Source: Hydrangea macrophylla (Eukaryota > Streptophyta > Magnoliopsida > Cornales > Hydrangeaceae). From it: a stretch of 64,000 bases of DNA. Every line of letters starts with the position of its first letter. The first letter of the stretch is position 1. The notes under the pieces are model-generated. The model was not told the DNA's origin. It saw only the letters and a program-made list of their open reading frames with translations, and searched no databases. A program made the position numbers and the translations under genes. Below, in pieces: positions 43,740 through 55,703 of the stretch. Location of the stretch: assembly GCA_033977485.1 (NCBI GenBank), contig CM066998.1, positions 24,491,501 through 24,555,500 of the forward strand, in the 5' to 3' direction.

Positions 43740-45638
43740 ATGCCTCCAAAGAAAGACAAACAGACAAACAAGAACGGCCAAGACGATTCTCCCATGGACC
43801 CACCTATGGAGGAAAGTACCGGCCATTCTCCACAAGACGACAGTATCACTCTTGAGGCAATTTCGGAAGCCATGAGAGCGAACGTTGAGCCCATGTGGCA
43901 GGAATACAACGCGCTCATAGGATCAATGGGCAATCTCAAATCGGTCATCAACCAGACGGCCGATGTTCATAAGAGTTAAGCTGATCTGGTCATGGAGACA
44001 AGGACTACCCACGTAAAGTTGAACCGCTTGTCGGACATGATCAAAAGGTTGATAGAGACCTACAAGGCCGGAGGCAGTAAAGAGCAAGTCAACGGATCGG
44101 GCTTTGGCGCATTACTTGAGTCCGAGAAGCCGAAAGACCCACCCTACATCTGTCCAAACCTTAGGAAGGATAATGGCTCAGGCAAGCAATCTGAATCACA
44201 GACCGGAATGGCTAGTGGATCGATAGTCACCGATTCCAACGGATCGGCGACACCAGGTTTTGGTCGATCGACTGGCCATACCGAAAGCTCATTCGGCCAC
44301 ACACAACCTCCAGGTCACGCTAATGGAGGGCAAAGGAACAAAAGTGGATTTTGGCCCCATCAGGCCAATAACAATCAACAGCAGCTACCACTGCCGTTGG
44401 CACCCCCGTTGAGGAATGTTCAGCCCGTAGCTCCATAACCCATCAATAGGGAGGAGTTGGTAGCGGCCATAGATGAAGAGTATGGCCCGTTTATGAGAAG
44501 ATTGGAGAGGCTGACGTACAGACGGCCGTATCCCCATGAAATTGACCAAGTCATATTTCCTCAGGGGTATAAAGTACCAAACTTCACTCTGTTTTATGGA
44601 GAAAGTGAACAGTCTTCGGTCGAGCATATTGGCCGTTTTATTTTTCAATGCGGCCATGCGAGTAGCAGCGACCCATTAAAGTTGAGGCTATTTCCAAATT
44701 CGCTAACAGGCATGGCATTTTTATGGTATGTCAATCTCCCCGCCAATTCGGTGCAAACTTAGCAAAGGATGGAAAAGCTATTTCACGGCCAGTTCTATAG
44801 GACTGAGCCCGAAACATCGTTGGCAGACTTGTCCAGGATGATGCAATTAGTAGGAAAAACAGTAGAAACCTACATAGCCCATTTCTGTAAGGTAAAGTAT
44901 CGGTGCAAGACAATTTTGCCTGAGGAAGAATATGCTAAAATGGCTATGGGGGGCATATCCTTTTAACTTCGCAAGAGGTTTGAAGGAACTGACTTCCGTG
45001 ACTTAGTCGAGCTGGCCACACGGGTTGGTCGTTATGAGCATATCCTTTTGGATGAGCAGGAGAAGAAGAACTCCTCCAAAGGGACGTATTATAAGGACCC
45101 TAATTATGAGGTCCACTTAGCAGAGTGTGACCTCGAAACAGAGAGCGATATGGCCGAGTTGATCTATAAACGGCCAATTGTATGCAACGCCTTGAGTAAA
45201 CCTATCAACAATAATGCTGCTACAAAGAAAATGGCATTCGAGGCGGGGAAAAATTATACTTTTGACATAACCATGGCTGATCAAATATTCGATGCCTTAT
45301 TGGCCGATAAAGTGATCAAGCTGAGTGAAGGCCATCTGATCCCCAAGGCCGATAACCTAAAAAATATATAATACTGAAAGTGGCACAATTTCTTGAAGCA
45401 CTCCACTAACAATTGCATTATTTTTCATAATTTTATATAGGAAAACGTGGAGAAAGGAGTTTTTAAGTTCTCAGACAAGGCTATGGGGGTTGATACAAAT
45501 CTGTTTCCTCAAATCATCGGCACCAATATGGTTATGCCCGATTTAACCAAACTTTCAAGGCCGAAGATAGATTTGACCGACCAAGAAGCGGTGCCAAAAC
45601 AGAGGGAAGGGAAACAAATTGCCATTTTGGCCACCTAA
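43740..45638 (+). pseudogene. Tat-2 gag (one frame, many stops)
   Basis: Starts M-P-P-K-K-D-K-Q. All gag blocks lie in one register, with in-frame stops at 43977, 44436, 44760, 44964, 45369, 45375, 45438 and 45636. Capsid-type motifs include P-N-F-T-L-F-Y-G-E, K-L-R-L-F-P-N-S-L and W-Y-V-N-L-P. The zinc knuckle that should read C-x2-H-x4-H-x4-C is seen near 45375-45420, but its first Cys codon is TGA (then K-W-H ... H-S-T-N-N-C). F-D-I-T-M-A-D-Q-I-F-D-A-L-L precedes it, as in other Tat gags. Many base changes but few frameshifts in gag. Confidence 0.85.
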
Positions 45639-46065
45639 TAGGCCGAAAGTGACGATACATGACCTCCAAAGAAGCTATCAAGAGCGTAAAGAGAAGGGAC
45701 ACAAGGCCGAGGAAGAAACGCCTAGGTCTAGTACCTGCAACTTGATAGCAGATCTGCGACGATAACTGGAGTTCATCGAATAAGGCCTTTGCCCAAGATG
45801 CAAGGCTGATATCAAAAAAGAGGTCTCAAGCCCGAGTAAGAGGCCGAGAAGCCATGAACATCGGGAACCAAGCCTGAGAAGATCTGTATACGAGAGGTTG
45901 TCACTACTATGGCAAAGTCAGGCGAAGCCCGAGTGGTGGGTAAAACCTTCCTTGGTTCAGCAAGTCGGCCTAGGTGAATCTGGCCGATTGGGGACAAGAA
46001 GTATCTGAGCAATTCCAAAGCCTAAGTTGTAAGCGAATGCATCAACCTCTAACAGGAGCCCAAGG

Positions 46066-47097
46066 ATGGTGTTACCACCCCGGATAGAAGATAGCAGGTC
46101 GCATAGGTTTGAACATTCTAAATTCCCAGCACAGCCACAGTACAGCAAGTCTCAAAAAAGGAGATATCAACGAATGAGGCAGGCCGAACGAGAACGCCAG
46201 TACTGGAAGGATCGGGCTGGAAACCCTCCTAAACCCACAGCGCATATAATGCCCGACACCCAAAAACTCTCAATTGGGGCGGAACCATGTTATAACGGAG
46301 AGGTTGGGACGATGCATAATTCCACTAGACACCTAAAGGAAAGATTCAGACGGGAAAAATCACAGGAGGGTTGCAGGCCAACATTGGACAAGCTAAGTAT
46401 GGAATTTGATGGATATCTATCAGACTCAAGCACCTCACCAATTCAATTCGGAACTATTCCGGTAGGCCTGTCATCTAACATGGTGTTTACATTGCCTATG
46501 TCTTTCATGGCCAAGCCAGACCAGCCAACGGCCATGGAAGGGGATGTAATGGAGGACCGGACCAAGGACTCAGCCATGATAGAAGATATTTTTTGGAATG
46601 AGGGAGAGACCGTTAAGCCTAAAGTGGTGGAAGCCACAAGCAAAGATGTGGGTGCCACTGACGAACAGACCGATCGGCCTAAGATCACTATCTTGAGGCC
46701 GAAGGGACATCAGACTAAAGATGGGTTGAAGCCTAACGGACCAGTCAAAGTTGTGTTCAAAAAACCCACATATCGAATGTCCCAGCATCAAAAGCCATTG
46801 TACATGAAAGGACATATTGAGGGGGTCCTGATAAACAGAATCCTGGTGGATAGTGGGTCTACCATCAACATTATGCCTCAAATAATGTTGAGAATCCTTC
46901 AGAAGTCCGAGTCGGAGCTAATTCTGACCGAAATGAACGTTCAAAGCTTCACGGGGGCATCCTCAAGAACCAAGGGTATCCTACCCCTTGAACTGACCGT
47001 TGGCAGTAAAACGGTCATGACTTGTTTTTTCATTGTAGAAACCTCGACGGCCTATAATGCATTACTCGGCCGAGATTGGATACACCCAAATTACTGA
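46066..47097 (+). pseudogene. Tat-2 aspartic protease region
   Basis: A 343-codon frame in a different register from gag. The protease core is V-D-S-G-S-T-I-N-I-M-P (D-S-G-S at 46849-46860), then N-A-L-L-G-R-D-W-I at the end. The first part is a low-complexity linker. 45639-46065, between this frame and gag, carries stops and at least one frameshift. Confidence 0.85.
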
Positions 47098-47537
47098 TTT
47101 TCTGGAGAGGTGACGAGGTAGAAGTGGTTGGAGCAGATACGAAGCCATTTGTAACCGTGTGTAAACGGCTGATGCAGTCTTATATGAAGATGATATCGGG
47201 CCAGTCAAGTTGCTGGGGAGGAACAAAATGGGAAGACCGAATACAGTGACCTTCCTTAAAGGAAATTCGTCAGACATTAAAGCGTATTACCATAACCTTA
47301 GCCGGACAGAAGAATCAAGGCCGATTGAGATCATCGAATAGGAAGATGTCCATGGAGACACCGATAATTGAAGAACAGAAACTACTTGCCCTTAAGGCCA
47401 GCATGGCCAGATGGTGTGCATACCTGGCCGATAGAAGATTGGAAATCGGCCTTGTGGACGAAATGATTAATCTGGCCGATTGTATCTACGAAGAAGAAAT
47501 GCCAAGGGAGGAAGAGATCCAAATAGATGAATAGGAG

Positions 47538-48682
47538 ATGGCCACGGCAAAGCTTGATGACTTAAAGGCTGATATCCAAGATCCCCTCTTGGAGGTCAAC
47601 CTAGTCAAAGAAGGAGAACATAAACCTACTTATGTAAGTCAGATGCTGGACCCACAGTGTCAGGCCGAGTTGATTGCACTCTTGCACAAGTATAAAGATT
47701 GCTTTGCCTGGAATTATTATGAAATGCTAGGTTTATATAGGGAACTAGTGGAACACCGATTGCCAATTAAATCGGGGTTCAGGCCGTTCAAACAGCTACC
47801 TCGGTGAATGTCACCAGAGGTAACTCTGAAGGTGAAGGAAGAAATTGAGAGACTACTGGAGGCTGGTTTCATTCGGATAGCTCGGTATGTTGAATGGGTC
47901 TCGAATGTGGTTCCAGTAGTGAAGAAGAATGGGAAACTGAGGGTCTGCATTGACTTCAGAAACTTAAACCTAGTCACCCCAAAAGATGAGTATCCCATAC
48001 CAATGGCTGATTAGTTAATCGATTCGGCCGCCAAACATAAAATTTTGTCCTTCATGGACGGGTACTCGGGATACAACCAGATCTACATCGCCGAAGAGGA
48101 TGTCCCGAAGACTGCTTTTCGGTGCCCAGGGGCAATTGGAACCTTTGAGTAGGTTGTCATGCCTTTCGGTCTGAAGAACGATGGGGCAACCTATCAATGG
48201 GCAATGAATTCGATCTTCCATGATATGATTGGACAATTCATGGAGGTTTACATTAATGACGTGGTGGTAAAATCAGGAAGTATTGCCGATCATCTAAGGG
48301 ATTTGGAAAAGGCATTTGAAAGAATGCGGGCTCACAAACTAAAGATGAACCCTCTCAAATGTGCTTTTGGCATCACAACAGGGAATTTCCTAGGTTTCCA
48401 AGTGCATCAAAGAGGGATAGAGATTGATAAAAATAAGGCTCGGGCTATCCAGGCAGCAAAGCCACCAACTAATAAGAAAGAGCTTCAGAGATTGCTCGGA
48501 CAGATCAATTTCCTAAGAAGATTTATATCCAATTGTGCAGGGAAGACCCAAGTATGGACCTCACTATTAAAGATCAAGACCAATGAAGACTTCAAATGGG
48601 AAGACAGCCATCAACAAGCCTTCAAGGGAATTAAAACAATATTTGTCAACTCCTCCAGTATTAATGCCACCCAAGAAGGGTA
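47538..48682 (+). pseudogene. Tat-2 reverse transcriptase with altered active site
   Basis: F-A-W-N-Y-Y-E-M-L-G-L, then V-C-I-D-F-R-N-L-N, F-M-D-G-Y-S-G-Y-N-Q and V-M-P-F-G-L-K-N. Stops fall at 47805 (TGA), 48012 (TAG) and 48150 (TAG, where T-F-E-W is expected). The catalytic Y-x-D-D reads Y-I-N-D at 48249-48260, so the first catalytic Asp is Asn (GAT to AAT), a change expected to abolish activity. The frame shifts near 48640. Confidence 0.9.
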
Positions 48683-49060
48683 GGTACCTGAAATTGTATA
48701 TATCGGCCTCTGACTGCTCTATAGGAAGTATGTTAGCTCAAGATAATGAGCAAGGCAACGAGCAGGCCGTTTATTATTTAAGTAGAATTTTGACTCCAAT
48801 CGAGCAGCGTTATGCGCCGATTGAGAAGTTATGCTTGGCATTGTATTTTTCCTCACAAAAGTTAAGAACATATATGCTGCCCGTTTCCACTTACATAATA
48901 TGTCAAACTGATATGATAAAAAATATGTTGTCAAGACCAATCATGCGAGGCCGAATTGGAAAATGGACCCTGGCCTTGATGGAATTTTCCATCCAATACC
49001 GATCGCAGCAATCGGTCAAAGGCCAGGCCATAGCCAATTTCTTGGCCGATCATCCAGATC
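48640..49060 (+). pseudogene. Tat-2 RNase H
   Basis: L-K-L-Y-I-S-A-S-D-C-S-I-G, Y-Y-L-S-R-I-L, R-Y-A-P-I-E-K-L-C-L-A-L and G-K-W-T-L-A-L-M-E-F identify the gypsy-type RNase H. The open frame (48583-49197) runs on into the second RNase H. Confidence 0.85.
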
Positions 49061-49114
49061 CTACTGATCTGGGAGAACTGCTTCTAGCACCCAAAGTCCT
49101 AAGCACGTCCTTAG

Positions 49115-49545
49115 TCCCATGGACGTTAATCTTTGATGGTTCCAAAAACGCAGAGGGTGCTGGGGCAGGTGTGGTGATTGTATCACCCAAGTACTAGAAG
49201 ACAAAAATGTCATTTTGGCTCAATTTCAAATGCACCAATAATCAGGTCGAATACGAAGCACTTATCATTGGACTAGAGATACTCCTTGAAATGGGGGCGA
49301 TATACTCCTTGAAATAGGGGCATCATCCGTGCACATAAAAGGAGGCTCAGGGCTGGTGATCGGACAGATAGCTGGAGAATTCCAGATAAGAAGTTGGGAG
49401 CTTTACCATTCCACACTATGGCCACTCAACTCATGGAGGCATTTGATGACATTAGCGTGAGTAATATTCCAAGGACCACAAATACCGAGGCCGATAAGCT
49501 AGCAAAAACCGGATCAGCCTCATCCTCTCAGAAGAACTGAGAAGA
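49115..49545 (+). pseudogene. Tat-2 second RNase H, degraded
   Basis: L-I-F-D-G-S-K-N-A-E-G-A-G-A-G and N-N-Q-V-E-Y-E-A-L match the start of the extra RNase H. A stop at about 49195, a short local duplication near 49285-49320 ('atactccttgaaat.gggg') and frameshifts break the rest. R-T-T-N-T-E-A-D-K-L-A near 49480 is the last acidic motif. Confidence 0.75.
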
Positions 49546-49621
49546 CCAAGTTATCACTGTTCATGTCCTATCATTACCATTCGTTACAAGGAGAGGTTGG
49601 TATACTACCACCAATTCGGTC

Positions 49622-50967
49622 TTGATGGAGGACGACGATTGGAGAACCCCCATCATTGAATACCTAAATCACCCAAATGTCAGGGTAGACCGAAGAGTTA
49701 GATTATTTGCTGTCCGATTCGTGATGCTCAATGGAGAATTATTCAAGAAACCCATCAGTGACGACGTGATCTTGAGGTGTTTAGGGAAGAAACAGGCTAT
49801 GCAGGTTATGGCTGAGGTACATGAAGGGATCTGTGGGGCACATTAGGCCGGTACAAAGATAAAATGGTTGCTAAGAAGATACAACTATTACTGGCCCGGT
49901 ATGTTGAAAGATTGTATCAGTTATGCCAAGGGATGTCAAGCCTGCCGAAGCATTGTCCGATCTAGCATGTGCCAACTAAAGAGCTACAACCCATAATCAA
50001 ACCATGGCCATTTAGAGGATGGGCTATGGATTTAATTGGAAAAGTCCTACCGCCATCATCAGGCCAACACTGTTTCATCATAGTGGCTATAGACTACTTT
50101 ACTAAGTGGGCTGAGGCCATACCTTGTAGAACGGTGACTCAGGCCACCGCAATTAAATTCATTGAAGAACATATTATCCATAGGTTCGGCCTTCCAGAGA
50201 TAATTATGGCCGACCAAGGATCTGTGTTCACAGGAATGGAAACGTTGGCTTTTGCAGAAAGTAGGGGGATCAAAATTCTCAATTCTACACCCTATTATGT
50301 ACAGGCTAACAGACAGGCCGAGTCCACAAACAAGATCCTCAAGGGGATTATTGAAAAGATGATCATTGAAAATCCTAGGGAATGGGACAAGCTCTTGTCC
50401 GAAGCTCTATGGGCCTATCGGACATTTAAAAGGTCAAGTACCGAGGTCACACGATTCATGCTGACCTATGGGCATAACGCTATGCTACCTATGGAAGTTA
50501 TAGTCCGATTGGCCAGAAGATCTTTACAGAACCAGCTTGAGCCTGCTGAGTAAATAGAGGCTATGATAGCTGAGTTAGAGGGGCTTGATGAAATGAGGCT
50601 CACGGCCTTAGACTCATTAAAAGTGCAAAAGCAACGGGCAACCCAAACTTATAACAAAAAGGTGAAAGAGAAGTCTTTTTGCACAGAGGATTTGGTATGG
50701 AAGGGTGTGCTACCTATCAGAGACAAGGATAACCGTTACGGTAAATGGTCGGTCAAATGGGAAGGCCCGTTCATCGTCCATCAAGTCAAGAAAGCTAGTG
50801 CCTATAGGCTACGTGATATGGATGGGACAGTTCATGTCCGATTAATCAATGGTCAGTATTTAAAGTCCTATTATCCTACATTGTGGGAGACCATTGTCCT
50901 TGACTATAAACCAAATCCTGGGTTAGAATATGATCAATTGATCAATTATGAACCTGAGCCCAAATGA
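49622..50967 (+). pseudogene. Tat-2 integrase
   Basis: Zinc part: V-H-E-G-I-C-G-A-H, stop (49843-49846), then Y-N-Y-Y-W-P-G-M and C-Q-A-C. Core: W-A-M-D-L-I-G, I-I-M-A-D-Q-G-S and N-R-Q-A-E-S-T-N supply D, D and E. C-terminal part: K-W-E-G-P-F-I-V-H and L-K-S-Y-Y-P, ending near 50967. AATAAA follows at 50993-50998. The frame shifts between zinc and core parts, and a further stop lies at about 50551. Confidence 0.87.
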
Positions 50968-51069
50968 TTTCAAAAAAACATCATTTTGTATTAATAAAGC
51001 TGAGCACAACTTACTTATAAAGATATGAAAAAAAAAATGCTATACAATGTACAAAATGGAAGTCGGCCT

Positions 51070-54000
51070 CTAAGCCGACCCAAAATTCCTATGTTTAGCC
51101 CTTAAGTCTTCCCAAGTCTTGAAAGCTCCAGACCGATCCCGTTTTGCTTTTTCAAGTTTATGGGCCCATGCTCGGGATACCGGGATGCTGGCTTGTAGTT
51201 GATCACTGCACTTTTGGGCATCACCACCAAGCTGGGCCAGCAGTTCATCAATTTTCCCCAAGGCAGCATTATTGGTGGTGACCTCCGCCTCACATTGTGC
51301 CAGTTGAGCTTTGAGTACAGTAATGCGACTTTACAACCAGGAGTCTCTTGCTAGCACTTGAGCCCGAGAGGCCTTCCCCGCTTCAAATTTAGCCTTGGCC
51401 CCCTCTAGAAACTTCAATGCTTTTTGCCGAGAGCCTAAGTGAAGCTCTGTATCAGCTTGATCCTTCAAGGCCGATCGATCTAGGAGACGACAGCTGGGGA
51501 GTCTTTCTTGTATCTCACGGAGTAGGGATAGCTACCCGTCAGAAAGAGAGGGATCGGCTATGATTGTGTTCAAAGCTGCTTCAACATCAGCAGCAGCAGG
51601 AAGGTTAGAGAGGTCCTGATCAGCAAGCCCGAGAAGTAGGTCTTTTGATTGCTGAAGGCGTAAGGGAGAGACCGCCTCGGGCTACAGGGGACCAAGTTCG
51701 AAGGCTCCCAGGTCCAAGCCGGAGAAGAAATCATCAAATGGAATGTACGGCTCTGGGCCTAGGGGAACAGCTTGTTCAAAAGAATAAGAGTTAGAAAATG
51801 TTTTAAGAACTCATGAATGAAACAAGATAAAGAGACAATACTTGGGTACCAGAACCAAGAGAGGCCGAGATCTCTTGGCGGACCTCGGCCTCACTTGGCT
51901 GAGAAGTTGATGGCTGAGGAGACGAATGATCAAGCTCGAAAGAGGAGGGAGTAGTATGAGGTTCCACCTCTGGGCTGGCAATGGTTTCTGCAGCTTGAAC
52001 AACCTGAATGCTTGGGACAGAGCCCGAGTCATTCGCCCTGGCCTCAATATGTGGAGCGGCAGAATCTTCAGGAAGGGGGATAGCCTCGGCCTCAACCGAT
52101 TCTCTTATTGCTCGAATGGATGATTCGGTAGCAGTACTGCTGTCATCCTACCCGAAGGGAGCTTCAACTGCAGTAGGGGCTGCCTGTTCAACTTCTTATC
52201 CAGCTGCCTCCATAGCAGGTCCAGTATCGGCCACGCCCTCGCTGCTAGAAGAGAGGACGACTTGTTCAGGAACATGGCCGGTAAGAGCACTGTCTTCGTC
52301 ATCACTTGAAGGAGTGAGAGGTGGCACAATGTGAAGCGGCATCACTCTCACGATGACCCGTTCTAGGTAGGCCGTTGCGAATGCCGGAGATGTAGGAAGA
52401 TGACTTGGAAGAGTCTAAGGCTGAATTAGTTGTGATGGGGGAACGGCCCCTGTCAGTGATGGGTCCTCTCCGGAGTCCTCATCAACAAGCTAAAAAAATA
52501 AGAGGGAAAGGATTAGAACTGAAAGCATGAAATCAGGCGTAACGACTAAAAAAATAAAGTAAATTTAACCTGAGTAGTTAAGGCCGGTGTTGTTTTCTTC
52601 TTCTTTTGAGCAGGCCTTTGCCCGGAGCTGGCTTGCCGGCCGGTCTTTTGGCAACTTGTTTGCGCCGAACTGGAGCTGCTGCTGGAGCAAGAGCATCGGC
52701 CTCAGTGGCTGATGACGCAGTAAATTGTACAAGTGCCTCAGCAGTAGTGTCTTTAAATATGTGTCCTGCCCGATCATCCCACCACTAGGTGAATTCTTCT
52801 GATGCCACAGGCCGGGCAGAGAAGGGTGTGATGTTGAATGCGGCCTTAAGCTTGTCCAACCGTTCTTTTATTTTCTTTACTTGCCCATCATTGACAATAA
52901 GGCCGCATTCTACCCAGTCAACATTGACAGTCATGCCTGGGAAAACGAGCACGAGTTGAGTAAGCCCGAACTGGTGGGCATAGAGGGGAGCAAAGTAATA
53001 CTCCGGTCCATACTTATTGTTGGCTGAAAGAATACTGGGGCTAAAAATTATGTCCCTAGCTACTAAGTAGCTAGAGAAGATTTCGTTGTATGTGGACTGG
53101 GTGCCCGAGCCCCAGTTGGAAGGGTTGTTGAGGAAAGTTGAAGTGAAAAGAAAGGGGTAAAGAGATTTATATCCCGAGGGGAGCACCCTTGATAGAAAAA
53201 AGTAAAACACTCCTCAAAGGAGTGGGAAGAAGGTGCAACATCTGTAAATTGGACGGCAGAAATAGGAACGTCGGCCATATGGCGAATGGCTGGTTGAAAC
53301 TCCGGGATGTAGGAGTACAGCCACAGTTGAAGTATCCATATCGGGCTTCCACCAGCACCGAAGCCCGAATGAACGAAGTCTGTCACACCACGGACCAGGT
53401 GTGCCCAGACAAGGGTAGCCATGGCTAAGGGTTGCCCCGATGCGAGAGCCAAGGCCAAGGTAGTGTACTCTTTGGTAATGGCTTGGCTGGCCGAGCAGAA
53501 GAGGTATTTGTTGAGCCAGTATATGAGGAATGCGGTATGTTCAACGTCGGACACCTCTGTCCCATCAGCACTGATGCAAGCAGTTAGAAAGCCTTCGTAG
53601 GCTATAATCGGTCTGTACGAAACTACCCCATCCCTGATAATCTCTTGCTGAGGGTAAGCAAAGTTGGCCATTCCGACGTCAAGCCCGGGGATAATTTCTT
53701 GCCCGTGAGGTCGAAGACCGAGCAAATAACTAATGTCCTTGATGGTGGAGGCCATCGGTCCACAGCAGAAGAGAAACTCGTTGCAGGATGAAGACCAAAA
53801 CAATAGAGCAGAGAGAAAAAGAGGTCGATCTATCTCAATCCTAGCCCAACCGAGCATTATGGCATCATAAATGCCCGTTTGTCTCCAGATATTAACCTTA
53901 GAGACCGATACTCTGGTAACCCATTTGTCCCAGTTTGCAGTAGGGGTCGGCCAACCTCGAATAGGGTGGGTAGCAGTTTAAACTTTGCTCCAGTGGGTAG

Positions 54001-54265
54001 GTACCTGCAGGAATGCTTCATTATCCACCGGCGGGTACAGGGGAAGAAAAGCCGCTGGAGGATGGCTGAGAAACGCCGCACCGAGGCCTGGTGCCACCAA
54101 GGAACCGTCGGTGGGGCTTTAATGAGTTAGGTAGTCAGTGGAAATATCAGCAGCATGAGTTTTGGCTAGGGTCCTAACTTCTTTGCATCGGTTCTGTGGT
54201 GGAGGAGCATCAATGAAGGTCTTCTTTCCTTTGGAAATGGTTGTCTGAGCTATCTTAGGAGCCAT
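51070..54265 (-). pseudogene. Tat-2 antisense gene: plant mobile domain plus coiled coil, multi-exon
   Basis: Reads on the minus strand from ATG at 54265 (M-A-P-K-I-A-Q-T-T) to a stop at 51070. The centre (53890-52790) has a plant mobile domain: G-I-Y-D-A-I-M-L, C-G-P-M-A-S-T-I-K-D-I-S-Y-L-L-G-L, V-W-A-H-L-V-R-G and long aromatic helices. Stops near 54128 and 53980 break the N-terminal part. Likely introns: donor after ...caggttaaatttac near 52570 to TTTTTTAG near 52491, and donor GTATTG near 51843 to an acceptor near 51772. The later exons are acidic and Ser/Pro-rich, and the last is heptad-rich (L-A-Q-C-E-A-E-V, L-D-E-L-L-A-Q-L-like), ending F-G-S-A. This domain family occurs both in host silencing-related proteins and in transposons; the role here is unknown. 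Confidence 0.75.
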
Positions 54266-54427
54266 TGTGCAGAAGGCAGGAGTACTTCGCAGGAAAAAAT
54301 GGAGTTTTAGAGAAAGATGCTCTGAATGCTTGGGTTTTTAGAGAGAGAGAGAGTAAAGGTACAAATGAGGGAGGTGAAGATTCTTTGAAAATTTTGCCGT
54401 TTAATACCTCGCCGTTTAAATCACGCC

Positions 54428-54496
54428 GCATTAAATGCAGAGTGACTGGTGGGAATCTCAATGATCTGACATTCTCTGCATGTATGACACGTGGCA
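54428..54496 (-). promoter_or_regulatory. Tat-2 antisense gene upstream motifs
   Basis: gcattaaatgcag (54428-54440) and gacacgtggca (54486-54496) match the motifs before antisense genes A and B of Tat-1. They are closer together here (58 bp against about 97). I see no clear TATA box between them and the ATG at 54265. Confidence 0.5.
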
Positions 54497-54548
54497 ATTT
54501 TAAAATTCAAAATATCACATCAATCAAGGCGGGACGTTTGATATGACC

Positions 54549-54562
54549 TTTTGGGGGGCAAT
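54549..54562 (+). other. Tat-2 polypurine tract
   Basis: TTTTGGGGGGCAAT directly before the 3' LTR. Confidence 0.75.
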
Positions 54563-55703
54563 TGTTTGCACCCAAAAACCGTCAAAGGCTTTTGAGCCCG
54601 AATTGCGTAAAGTTGGATAGAGGAGAGGCCGGCCTAGATTCATCGGACTTAAGTGTAGACGTGACACCGATGATAGGTACAAGGCTGTTGGGAGTTGTAT
54701 GAGCCCGATGGGAAAGACGAGCATGTATGAGGATTATCGGGCATTGGAATAACATAACCCAATGCAGTGTAAGCTCGATGGTGGATTGAAGCAACACGGA
54801 GGAAAATCGGACACCGTGTAATGAAGGATGGCTATATCAGTCTGATTGGGCATTCGTAGAAATGTAATCGAACGTGAAAAAGAGGGTATTTAATTGGCTA
54901 AGCCCGATTCAGCCACGAGAGTAGTTAACAAAGCCGATGGATTGAAAGGGGAAGGCGGTGCTATCCACAGCTGTCAGGACGACGTCATCCCAGATTTTTG
55001 GAAACGAGAGTCCGTTTAGGAAACAAATCTGATCATGTCCAGCTAGATTTAGAAGGCTGATCCCTAAATTACAGGGATTGATTCAATCAGAATCCGGATA
55101 AGGTAGGAGTCAAAGATTGGGAAAGTTTCTTCCACCATCAGCCAATCAGCCACGCAGCTTGGGGCGTAAGCTAAGGAGTCCTTTCCTTATCAGGAGTCAT
55201 CCATGGCCGCTATAAATCAACAGGCAGGCCAAGCAGTTAAGGGACTCCGCGTCATCTCGAAAACAGCACCCACACTGCATTCGAAGCATTCAAGGCATTC
55301 AAAGCATTCAAGTCTTTATGTTTTTCAGCACATAGCAAATGGGTCTGCCCTGTTTTGTTATTTCTTTTTTTATTCTTCTGAATAATCAGTTTGTTCTAGT
55401 TTGTTCTTTAGATCTGTTTATTTTTTCCAAGCACTTAATAAAATCTTCGTTTTATCAATCCATTTGTGATTGTTTACCTGTTAAACTCGACACTGTTTAG
55501 CTTGTGCGCTTCAGTACTGCTAAAGAATTTACGGTGAGGGTACTTTTCTACTCACTACACACAATCACTCTGTTTAGAAGTCAGATTCATAAAGCCTTGT
55601 GTATCACTCACACAAGCGTTTAGGAAATTAGTTTGCACGCATATACACACACACACCGAGCATGTTTGGCTATGGCACGCCCGCGCAAATTACATAGCAA
55701 ACA
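54563..55703 (+). repeat. Tat-2 3' LTR, full length
   Basis: 1141 bp from TGTTTGCACCC to AGCAAACA, preceded by the polypurine tract. It carries the 160 bp start that the 5' LTR lacks. Confidence 0.92.

Larger units (their letters stand above)
42719..55703 (+). mobile_element. Tat-2: decayed Tat-lineage element with an antisense plant-mobile-domain gene
   Basis: LTRs at 42719-43701 (5', truncated) and 54563-55703 (3') enclose PBS, gag, protease, RT, RNase H, second RNase H, integrase, a minus-strand multi-exon gene and a polypurine tract. The family differs from Tat-1 (different LTR, PBS and antisense domain) but has the same architecture. The sense frames are far more damaged than Tat-1. No target duplication can be expected because the outer 160 bp of the 5' LTR is missing. 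Confidence 0.9.
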
